Shown one piece after another: positions 1 through 5,382 of a stretch of 6,953 nt of DNA. A program made the translations under genes and the position numbers. Every line of letters starts with the position of its first letter. Positions within the stretch are counted from its first letter, which is position 1. The stretch is from positions 23,554 to 30,506 of the forward strand of contig WVZH01000264.1 in assembly GCA_011772595.1 (NCBI GenBank). The letters are read 5' to 3'. The notes beneath the pieces are model-generated. The model was given only the letters and a program-made list of their open reading frames with translations, did not search any database and had not been told where the DNA came from. Origin of the DNA: Anaerolineales bacterium. GTDB taxonomy: Bacteria > Chloroflexota > Anaerolineae > Anaerolineales > E44-bin32.

Positions 1-60
1 TTTGAGTCGATCTTATTTACGGTTATTGGAGCAGCGTGATTGGGCTTTCGAGTGTGGCGA

Positions 61-1410
61 TCATCCAGGGACGGCTTGATATTCCGGGGTTTTCAAAGGT
101 AGCAAGACCTCGAACGTGGTCCCCTCACCCAACTCACTTTCGAGGTGAATCTCCCCGCCCATCATCTCGACCAGATTGCGCGTGATGGCTAGCCCCAGGC
201 CGGTTCCCTTTTTCTCCGCATCTCGAATCCCATCGTCGAGTTGGCGATACTCCTCAAAGATCGCTTCGAACCGATCCTCCGGGATGCCAGGGCCTGTGTC
301 GCGCACCCGCATCCGCCAGCGAGCCTGGTCTGCCAATTCGATGGTAACATCCACTCCACCCTCATCGGTAAACTTGACAGCGTTACTGGCCAGGTTGAGC
401 AGGATCTGTTTCAGGCGACCTTCATCCCCGACGATCTCCATGGGCATCTCCGGCGAGAGATTTACGTTTAGATTGATACCCTTTTGAGACACGGTCTCTT
501 CGAGAGTTGTTTGTACCGTTTCGAGTAGATTTTGCGCTGTGAAGATCTCCTCTGTGATCTCCAGTTCACCCGCTTCGATCTTCGCCAGGTCGAGCAAATC
601 GTTGATAATGTCTCGCAGGTGATGAGCGCTGTTCAGCACATGCTGAAGCTTTTCCCCCAATTTGGGCTCGACCGGGCCATACGCCTCTCGCATGGCAAGC
701 TCGGTGAAGGTGATGATCGAGCTTAGCGGCGTGCGCAGCTCGTGGCTCGTACGCGCCGTGAACTGTGATTTCATCTCGCTCGCCAAGGCAAGTTTGCTGT
801 TTGCTTCCACAAGATCATACGTTGCCTCGTCCAAGGACTGCCTCAGATCCTGCGTCGCAAGTCTGCTCAAGGCGGCGACAAAGATCAATGCTAAAGCGTA
901 GACGCCGATCACCACCGCCTGAGGAAAGAGCCCTGAGACGGTCAGGATTGGAATTGCGGAGCTCGCTTGGATTATTGTCGAAATCGCCCATAACACGGCG
1001 CCAATGCCTGCGATCACGTATCCATGTCGTGGTCCGATGACCATTCCGGAGATGATGATCGCGATGGCGTAAGAAATACTGATGACGGGGGAAAATCCAG
1101 AGATAATGGTGCCGTTAATGGCGACGATGATCATGCACGGTACAATCAGGGCATAACTGGAGAGAACCACTTTTCCGCGCTGCGCGAGCAAGCGAGCGAA
1201 GAAGCTTATCGGTAAAAAGCAAGCGACGAGGACGATTACAATGATCGTATGGACCGAAATGCGGCTGGCGGACAGAAGACCAAGAAAGAGTAACAAGATC
1301 GGAGTTATGATCATAAATGTATTGATGAGGCCAATCATCAGTCGTTTTTTTCGAGCGAGCTCCATCTTCATGTAAGGCGATTGCCCTTCGAACGGTTTTT
1401 CCCGCTTCAT
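61..1410 (-). CDS. Six-TM membrane sensor histidine kinase (HisKA + HATPase_c)
   Basis: This is a membrane sensor kinase that should autophosphorylate a histidine and pass the phosphate to a response regulator, most likely the receiver encoded two genes upstream. Numbering from the ATG at 1410 (449 aa), six hydrophobic helices are visible at about residues 25-46, 54-76, 81-99, 108-126, 130-148 and 162-182, with very short loops. A charged helical linker follows (184-216), then the H-box SHELRTPL with phospho-acceptor H223, the N-box NLASNAVKFT (339-348), the G1 box DTGPGIP (371-377), an F-box region (381-391) and the G2 box GTGLGLAI (402-409). No HAMP, PAS or C-terminal receiver is seen, so the membrane block itself is the probable input domain. 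Its ligand is unknown. A GTG at 1473 and an ATG at 1455 are alternative starts that would overlap the methyltransferase. I prefer the ATG at 1410 because GAAGGG lies 9 nt upstream and it leaves a 31-bp gap. The kinase identity is certain; the start is not. Confidence 0.93.
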   Translation of the reverse strand: MKREKPFEGQSPYMKMELARKKRLMIGLINTFMIITPILLLFLGLLSASRISVHTIIVIVLVACFLPISFFARLLAQRGKVVLSSYALIVPCMIIVAINGTIISGFSPVISISYAIAIIISGMVIGPRHGYVIAGIGAVLWAISTIIQASSAIPILTVSGLFPQAVVIGVYALALIFVAALSRLATQDLRQSLDEATYDLVEANSKLALASEMKSQFTARTSHELRTPLSSIITFTELAMREAYGPVEPKLGEKLQHVLNSAHHLRDIINDLLDLAKIEAGELEITEEIFTAQNLLETVQTTLEETVSQKGINLNVNLSPEMPMEIVGDEGRLKQILLNLASNAVKFTDEGGVDVTIELADQARWRMRVRDTGPGIPEDRFEAIFEEYRQLDDGIRDAEKKGTGLGLAITRNLVEMMGGEIHLESELGEGTTFEVLLPLKTPEYQAVPG

Positions 1411-1441
1411 CGGATGTAACCCTTCAACACGTCTACAGACC

Positions 1442-2512
1442 TCATGGGCGTCCATCCTTGCGGTTACTGGCACGCAATAACCCCGCGTACGGTACCAGGT
1501 CGATCTCCAGCCCGGATTCGGTCAACCAGCGTTTGTATTCTTCCGGCCAGAAGAAACCATAGCAGTTCTCATTGGAACGAATCATGAAGTCAAGGTAGTT
1601 ATCCGTAACTGGCTTCAAGGACTGCAATCCGAAGATCAGCCCCCCTGGTCGGACGACCCGGGCGGCTTCATGGATCACCTTCCTCGGATCCGCCGTCCAG
1701 TGCAACACCAGCATCCAGAAAGCAGCGTCGAACTCATCGTCCCCATATGGTAATCGGGTGGCGCTCGCTAGCTTGAAAACCGGACGATTGGCTTCTGTCA
1801 CCGGCGGATGATCGGGATCGATTTCCTTGATCAGCGTCTCAAAGTTTTGCTCTGCAAGCTCAATCATACTGGCTACTGTGTCGACGGCTGTGATTTTGAT
1901 ATCACTCCCGAATCTCAACCAAATTTCCGCCGTCTCGCGACCACTGCCGCAACCGATTTCGAGAAGCTTTTTTCCCCGCAACCAGTCTATGTCCCGATTT
2001 TTCAGGTAGGCAAAGCTCGCGGCGCGCATGCCGGAATAAAGCTTCGTCGCTAGTAACTTGTCGAACTTGTACATAAACTCCCGACCGTCTCGCTCGAAAG
2101 TCTTGGACAAGCTGATGGGTTGCTGGCGCATGCGAGCCAGGATATACTGCGTCAAACTCTCGGCGAGAAGGATAAAACCTTGCATACGTCGGTCTGTCTT
2201 TCTCACGAGCTGCTCGAGATCGGGAACCGGGTTCTCCGAGGCAGCACGGTAAAAATCTCCTTCCTTAACCAAGACAACATCCTTATCGGATGACAGAATT
2301 TCAAACATTGAACGCGTGTAATCGATGTCCCCAAACCCGAACTCGGCCAGGATCTGACCATATGTGCGCGGCTCTTGTAGAAACGCAAAGAAGCCGATAT
2401 CGGACAGGATCTGGAGGACATAATAGCGAAACAGACGTTCGCCTTGTCGTGATGCGCGCCACATCGGCCCCGCACTGGAGATGATGTGCCGCAGAGCCTT
2501 TATCAGTCTCAT
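1442..2512 (-). CDS. SAM-dependent methyltransferase with N-terminal helical/winged-helix domain
   Basis: This is a class I SAM-dependent methyltransferase of 356 aa; the substrate cannot be read from sequence. The C-terminal Rossmann domain shows motif I LLEIGCGSG (183-191), an acidic residue after the second strand (D211, in VDTVASMIELA), the post-II segment LPYGDDEFDAAF (254-265) and the HEAARVVRPGGLI segment (281-293), as in the UbiE/Methyltransf_11 group. Residues about 25-90 resemble the dimerisation or winged-helix domain of O-methyltransferases: a helical stretch around SDIGFFAFL, a region like 'YGQILAEFGF', then a short wing ending in 'GDFYRAA'. The family assignment is from motifs; an O-methyltransferase role for the N-domain is inference. 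The gene lies between a receiver protein (20-bp gap) and a histidine kinase (31-bp gap or a short overlap). No Shine-Dalgarno sequence lies close to the ATG; the nearest purine run, GAGGAG, is inside the upstream gene, so translational coupling is plausible. Confidence 0.9.
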   Translation of the reverse strand: MRLIKALRHIISSAGPMWRASRQGERLFRYYVLQILSDIGFFAFLQEPRTYGQILAEFGFGDIDYTRSMFEILSSDKDVVLVKEGDFYRAASENPVPDLEQLVRKTDRRMQGFILLAESLTQYILARMRQQPISLSKTFERDGREFMYKFDKLLATKLYSGMRAASFAYLKNRDIDWLRGKKLLEIGCGSGRETAEIWLRFGSDIKITAVDTVASMIELAEQNFETLIKEIDPDHPPVTEANRPVFKLASATRLPYGDDEFDAAFWMLVLHWTADPRKVIHEAARVVRPGGLIFGLQSLKPVTDNYLDFMIRSNENCYGFFWPEEYKRWLTESGLEIDLVPYAGLLRASNRKDGRP

Positions 2513-2532
2513 TTAGCGACCAAAAAGGGGTG

Positions 2533-2958
2533 TTAGCTCTCCTCGCTGTTAAGATATGGTCGCATAAAACTGATGAATTTGTCAACCTCAATCGGCTTGG
2601 CATAGTAGTCGTCACACCCCACTTCAAGCGCACGCTCGCGGTCGCCGACCATGGCGTGCGCGGTGATCGCAAGGACGGGCACGTCGTGAAAGTCCTCGTT
2701 GCTCTTGATCGAGCGGGTCGCCTCCCAACCGTTCAGCTTAGGCAAGCTCAAATCCATCAGGATGATATCGGGTTTTTGATCGAAAGCCATTCGTATCGCG
2801 TCGTGACCATCTCTGGCGACGCGAACGTCGTTTTCCCCGAACATGTAATCCAGAATGTCCTTGACGACCTTGATCGTGTTCTCTTCGTCCTCGACAAGCA
2901 GGATACGCTTTGGTTTCGTGCTTTTTACCCGGTTGTTTTCCCTACCGTCCGCGGACAT
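2533..2958 (-). CDS. Single-domain response regulator (CheY/DivK-like receiver)
   Basis: This is a stand-alone receiver protein of 141 aa that should accept phosphate from a histidine kinase and signal by protein-protein contact, since no DNA-binding or enzymatic output domain follows. Numbered from the ATG at 2958, the receiver signature is complete: acidic pocket E23-D24-E25 in LLVEDEE, phospho-acceptor D69 in ILMDLSLP, switch threonine T99 in AITAHAM, and K121 in YAKPIE. The wording of these motifs is close to the DivK/PleD receiver type commonly paired with membrane hybrid or simple kinases. A GTG at 2964 is an alternative start, but GGAAGG sits 9 nt before the ATG and only 3 nt before the GTG, which favours the ATG. 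It is the first gene of the minus-strand cluster, followed after 20 bp by the methyltransferase. The kinase at 61-1410 is the natural partner, an inference from position. Confidence 0.95.
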   Translation of the reverse strand: MSADGRENNRVKSTKPKRILLVEDEENTIKVVKDILDYMFGENDVRVARDGHDAIRMAFDQKPDIILMDLSLPKLNGWEATRSIKSNEDFHDVPVLAITAHAMVGDRERALEVGCDDYYAKPIEVDKFISFMRPYLNSEES

Positions 2959-3088
2959 ACTCACCTACCTTCCGCGCTTTGGCTAGATTGTAGGGTTCGA
3001 CTTTAGCGCCGTTCTTCCTTCTTCTGTCTAAACCTGTGTAGTACCCCCTCTTTAACTTTCTCGCGATTTCAAAACCATCCTTTTATCA

Positions 3089-3103
3089 ACGCCTATCAGG
3101 CGT
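3089..3103. repeat. Short perfect inverted repeat upstream of the regulator cluster
   Basis: ACGCCT and AGGCGT form a perfect 6-bp inverted repeat around the 3-nt spacer ATC, about 130 bp upstream of the response regulator start. It could be part of an operator for the minus-strand cluster. It is short enough to occur by chance, and no second copy was noticed. Confidence 0.25.
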
Positions 3104-3126
3104 ACTTACACACGCCAGGCACCTAC

Positions 3127-3216
3127 GGGCGCCAATGCCATAAACCAAGCTCGACCTACCAGTCGGCGTCTGGGCGCCACTTCCATGAAATGAGATGCAA
3201 GATTTAAACCAAGCTC
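3127..3216. repeat. Degenerate direct repeat (two units)
   Basis: The octamer GGGCGCCA occurs at 3127-3134 and again at 3172-3179, each followed by a CCAT-A-A element. The 12-mer TAAACCAAGCTC occurs at 3141-3152 and again at 3205-3216. The two copies share the order of the elements but differ in spacing, the second having about 19 extra bases between them. This looks like an old tandem duplication that has since diverged. No function is apparent. Confidence 0.5.
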
Positions 3217-3500
3217 CTCCCGATTGAGGGTAACTTTCATATCTAGGCCACGCACACCATGGTGCGACGGCGAATCTAAGCTATTCGAGGTAAACCTAAC
3301 CCTCCGACATAATCTCAGCACCTTTCACCGTAGCACATCACGCGCCCACCCGACCTTACAAATGCCTTCCAAATCGAGGGAGTGTTTGCTCAGCTTCTGC
3401 AATGCTGCAGGGAAGGAATCACACCAAGTCCAAGCGTAAGGCTCATTGTGGAAAGAGATGAGCCATCCTTGTGGCGAGTTATCAAGTCGACGAGATCCCA

Positions 3501-3516
3501 TGCACATTCATGTGCA
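3501..3516. repeat. 16-nt palindrome in the gene-free region
   Basis: TGCACAT and ATGTGCA form perfect 7-bp arms around a 2-nt spacer. A DNA-binding dimer site is conceivable, but no gene start lies close by, so any role is unknown. Confidence 0.3.
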
Positions 3517-3732
3517 AAGGCGCGTACGATCTTGTCCACACGATGTGCTCTTGGCGAGTGTGGCCATGAATATGCTCAAGGATATCAATGCAAAAACACG
3601 TGATGGCGCCAGTACGTGTGGGGTTGTTTGCTTTGATTGGGGCAGGGATGCATTGCTTGACCGCGCTTCAAAGGAATGCGACAAGCTCGTCGCGATATGA
3701 ATCAACAAAATTAAATAGAGAAAGAATTAGCC

Positions 3733-3897
3733 GTGACTGTAGTTTTGATCGACGTCAACGTGGGAACAGATCTGGATCCGTATACCGAGCAAGCGTGGCA
3801 ATTCGAATGGGATCACAGAATGGGTGTCGCCATTGGGGGAATGTCCCGCACCCTCTCATTGCTTGAAATAGCACTGCTGTCGGAATGTGAAGTCTAA
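3733..3897 (+). CDS. Doubtful short ORF (54 codons), no known family
   Basis: A GTG-initiated frame of 54 codons ends in TAA just before the convergent small membrane protein gene. The predicted peptide has a mixed, protein-like composition: it starts with a hydrophobic strand (VTVVLIDVNVGT), has a Trp/acidic middle around EQAWQFEWDH, and ends with a Leu-rich segment LSLLEIALL. The frame is open a further six codons upstream without an ATG. AGAGAAAG, 8 nt upstream, is only a weak ribosome binding site. I do not recognise the peptide. Chance openness over 165 bp is quite possible, so this is listed only as a candidate. It could also be the tail of a decayed longer gene. Confidence 0.18.
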   Translation: MTVVLIDVNVGTDLDPYTEQAWQFEWDHRMGVAIGGMSRTLSLLEIALLSECEV

Positions 3898-3903
3898 CCA
3901 AAT

Positions 3904-4089
3904 TTAGAACAACAAAACCAGGAGCAAGGCCAGCGGCGCCAGCACCAACCCCAAAACGGTGGCGGCGACCGCCAAACCGACAGCGCCACCTACCAATCCC
4001 ACTACTAGGCCGATCGCCCCAATGACCAGACCAACAATCAAGCCTACAATCCCTATGACCAGCCCCACAATAGATTTAATAAACCACAT
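3904..4089 (-). CDS. Small Gly/Val-rich hydrophobic membrane protein
   Basis: This is a 61-residue protein that is almost wholly hydrophobic: after MWFIKS it reads as repeated GLV/GLI/GAI units with Gly every three to four residues, ending in LLLVLLF. Lys5 is the only charged residue. It is long enough for two membrane helices packed through glycine-zipper faces, with a turn around the GG near residue 34. The ATG at 4089 has an excellent Shine-Dalgarno site (GAGGG, 6-7 nt upstream), which argues that this low-complexity frame is really translated. No family is recognised. Small glycine-zipper proteins can be membrane stress factors, holin-like or toxin-like peptides, or assembly partners; none of these can be chosen from sequence alone. 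It lies downstream of the META lipoprotein on the same strand with about 250 bp between, so it probably has its own promoter. Confidence 0.7.
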   Translation of the reverse strand: MWFIKSIVGLVIGIVGLIVGLVIGAIGLVVGLVGGAVGLAVAATVLGLVLAPLALLLVLLF

Positions 4090-4131
4090 TGCATTCCCTC
4101 ATGACGATTTTCATGGAGCGTTCTATCTTTC

Positions 4132-4141
4132 TTTACGTAAA
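4132..4141. promoter_or_regulatory. Perfect 10-bp palindrome TTTACGTAAA
   Basis: The self-complementary TTTACGTAAA lies 43 bp upstream of the start of the small membrane protein gene, within its likely promoter zone. It could be an operator half or a chance palindrome. No clear -10/-35 pair was found around it. Confidence 0.22.
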
Positions 4142-4166
4142 ACTTGCTCGAGGGTTGCGGTTTAAA

Positions 4167-4183
4167 TGTGACAATCGCTCACA
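4167..4183. promoter_or_regulatory. Inverted repeat TGTGA-N7-TCACA, possible operator
   Basis: TGTGA and TCACA are separated by 7 nt, about 80 bp upstream of the small membrane protein gene. The half sites are those of CRP/FNR-type regulators, but the classical spacing is 6 nt, which would put the two halves slightly out of register. It is therefore a candidate operator only. Confidence 0.25.
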
Positions 4184-4222
4184 GGCTCGTTCAGAGGCAG
4201 GTTCCGACTGAAGCCCACCCGA

Positions 4223-4236
4223 CGATTAAATAATCG
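4223..4236. repeat. 14-nt palindrome between lipoprotein and small membrane gene
   Basis: CGATTA-AA-TAATCG is a perfect inverted repeat in the 246-bp gap between the META lipoprotein and the small membrane protein. It is AT-rich and has no adjacent U-tract in either direction, so it is a poor terminator candidate. It may be a regulator site. Confidence 0.25.
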
Positions 4237-4335
4237 AAAATTGCTTTAGACCGCTGCGAGGCTGCTGGAGGCAAACTCAGGCGATTTACAACCTCGGGAT
4301 GAACAAGTTGGGGGAATTGATATTCTTTATTAGCC

Positions 4336-4758
4336 TCAATCCTGTGGATCAAACGTGAGAGCTTGATGATCCGTCCAATAGATCAACAGTTGACCACCGA
4401 CCAGGTTGAAGGTCTGGGCATCGCCAAGAATGCCAACGAACTTTTGTTCCTGGTCCATGACACCCTCCGGGGTCAAACAAGCCATTTCAGTCCACCCCAT
4501 CTCGCCGATTGAAATCTTGTCCCCCCGGATCTGATACGATCCGAAGTAGGTATTACAGCCGGTGGATCCGCGGATCTGTCCCTCCTCAAACGAGGCGGTA
4601 ACCGTCGTTCCGGGGATGGGGCTCGTTTTACCGAAAGCAGACAACTTCCAGGAGGTGCCGTCTAATGGATCGTCGACGATAGAGTCGACGACGCCACAGG
4701 CTGCCAGGGCAAGCAGAAGTATCACGAAAAGCACGACGAATGATAAAGTCTTCTTCAT
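4336..4758 (-). CDS. META-domain (HslJ-like) lipoprotein
   Basis: This is a secreted lipoprotein with one META domain, the fold of E. coli HslJ and related stress-linked envelope proteins; the biochemical role of the domain is unknown. Numbered from the ATG at 4758 (140 aa), a lipoprotein signal peptide is clear: MKK, a hydrophobic core, then the lipobox LAAC with lipidated Cys21. The mature chain has the META hallmarks: LDGTSWKL (32-39), GCNTYFGSY (67-75), a segment around GWTEMACLTPEG with the conserved 'MAC' (about 88-100), then an amphipathic helix EQKFVGILGDAQTFNL and a final strand pair. The domain is complete and of usual length. Upstream ATGs at 4764 and 4779 are in frame. AAGGA lies 9 nt before 4758 and GGAG lies 9 nt before 4764, so either is possible, and 4758 gives the more typical signal peptide. 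No partner gene is evident; it appears to be a single transcription unit. Confidence 0.9.
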   Translation of the reverse strand: MKKTLSFVVLFVILLLALAACGVVDSIVDDPLDGTSWKLSAFGKTSPIPGTTVTASFEEGQIRGSTGCNTYFGSYQIRGDKISIGEMGWTEMACLTPEGVMDQEQKFVGILGDAQTFNLVGGQLLIYWTDHQALTFDPQD

Positions 4759-4935
4759 GGGCATGATTCCTTTCTCCATCGAAGCTCAGGCGTTAAGACG
4801 CTGATCTGGGTTTTGTAGTTCCTTGCTCAAACAAGCATAATAAGAACGGCTTTGTAGATCCTTCGATTACGTTCGCCTGTGGTGCCGGCAGGACGATGAT
4901 AGTGTACCTGGGGAAGTATCCCTTCAACCACGAAC

Positions 4936-4957
4936 GGCCGGGCGTGGGAGCCCGGCC
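4936..4957. repeat. GC-rich hairpin, 8-bp stem
   Basis: GGCCGGGC and GCCCGGCC are perfect complements around the 6-nt loop GTGGGA. The stem is strong enough for an intrinsic terminator, but no run of T follows on either strand and no gene ends nearby. It is better regarded as an intergenic palindromic repeat. Confidence 0.6.
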
Positions 4958-5051
4958 TGCTTCTCCATTCTGAATGCTCCTTCGAATCCATCGTTTATGT
5001 TCCGAGCTCGCGTGGAGCTGGTTCCCTTTCTCACCCCATCCTTCTCATTCG

Positions 5052-5064
5052 TCCTTCGACTGCG
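5052..5064. repeat. Copy of 13-mer TCCTTCGACTGCG
   Basis: The 13-mer TCCTTCGACTGCG is found here and, identical, at 6896-6908. Here it is followed by sequence only loosely resembling the CTCAGGATGA continuation seen at the right end of the window, so this looks like a truncated or decayed member of that intergenic repeat family. Confidence 0.45.
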
Positions 5065-5094
5065 GCCTGATCCCTCGCAATGCTCATGCTCGGC

Positions 5095-5133
5095 CCTGCT
5101 CGCACCTGTGTCTGCGCCACAGGTGCGAGCAGG
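5095..5133. repeat. Perfect 16-bp inverted repeat with 7-nt loop
   Basis: CCTGCTCGCACCTGTG is followed, after the loop TCTGCGC, by its exact reverse complement. A perfect 16-bp stem of about 70 percent GC is unlikely by chance. There is no T-run on either side, so it is not a normal intrinsic terminator. It may be a REP-like element, a recombination or binding site, or the stem of an RNA that is not otherwise recognised. Confidence 0.7.
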
Positions 5134-5215
5134 ATGATGTGGGCAGCCATGTTTTCCATGAACGAGGCTCCCTCCGACCAGGATTACAACCCGGAAACGT
5201 GTTCCACATCCTAAT

Positions 5216-5309
5216 GTCATTCCGAGCGCAGCGAGGAATCTCGTTTTGGGGCACGGACTTCAATTTGGAAAACAAGATTCCTCACTCGCTTCGCTCCGCT
5301 CGCAATCAT
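5216..5309. repeat. MITE/REP-like intergenic inverted repeat of about 94 bp
   Basis: The left arm (about 5216-5246) contains CATTCCGAGCG, AGCG, then AGGAATCTCGTTTT. The right arm (about 5269-5309), read on the minus strand, contains GATTGCGAGCGGAGCG, then nine additional bases, then AGGAATCTTGTTTT. The arms thus match over most of their length apart from the nine-base insertion, around a centre of about 22 bp. This sequence type (CATTCCGAGCGNAGCGAGGAATCT) is, from general knowledge, a widespread bacterial intergenic repeat, often mis-annotated as tiny ORFs. No transposase is present, so it would be non-autonomous. Confidence 0.7.
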
Positions 5310-5382
5310 ATTCAATTTCATCCCGTGCGTATAGAGGAACCTCGATTGAGGCAACGAAATTCATCTGGGAGATTGAACATTC

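Larger units (their letters stand above)
2959..3903. other. Long gene-free stretch, possibly with decayed coding sequence
   Basis: About 945 bp between the response regulator and the small membrane protein gene carry no recognisable gene on either strand. The part next to 2958 must hold the promoter and leader of the regulator cluster, but I could not identify a convincing -35/-10 pair. The rest contains only short open frames without good ribosome binding sites or family motifs. The longest are 60 to 92 codons and overlap in several frames. A partial direct repeat (3127-3216), a hairpin (3089-3103) and a 16-nt palindrome (3501-3516) are listed separately. It may be old, decayed coding DNA, or simply a long intergenic region. 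Confidence 0.6.
4759..5382. other. Gene-free stretch rich in inverted repeats
   Basis: About 620 bp separate the META lipoprotein start from the end of the SH3-like protein gene. The right-hand part of the long plus-strand open frame here (4974-5558) runs antisense into the SH3-like protein, and the rest is built from repeat sequence, so I do not call a gene. The stretch holds three inverted-repeat structures (4936-4957, 5095-5133, 5216-5309) and a copy of a 13-mer also found at the right end of the window. The part next to 4759 should contain the lipoprotein promoter; a TATTAT hexamer is present on the minus strand near 4840 but lacks a good -35 partner. Confidence 0.6.

Noticed and set aside
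1..60. A terminator for the kinase operon
   Set aside because: No stem followed by a T-run is visible on the minus strand before the window ends.
2301..2672. A 123-codon minus-strand frame spanning the end of the receiver and start of the methyltransferase
   Set aside because: It overlaps two well-supported genes in another frame, and its Arg/Ser/Thr-rich composition is typical of out-of-frame translation.
2530..3006. A 158-codon plus-strand frame opposite the response regulator
   Set aside because: It is the antisense shadow of a gene with a full set of receiver motifs; no ribosome binding site or motif supports it.
3106..3321. A 71-codon minus-strand frame in the gene-free stretch
   Set aside because: It starts with GTG, has only a weak upstream purine run and no recognised motif, and lies over the degenerate direct repeat, which accounts for its repeated-looking end.
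4167..4183. A true CRP site
   Set aside because: The half sites fit but the spacer is 7 nt rather than 6, and no CRP-family gene is in the window; kept only as a generic inverted repeat.
4936..4957. Intrinsic terminator for the SH3-like protein gene
   Set aside because: It lies more than 400 bp after the stop codon and no T-run follows the stem on the minus strand.
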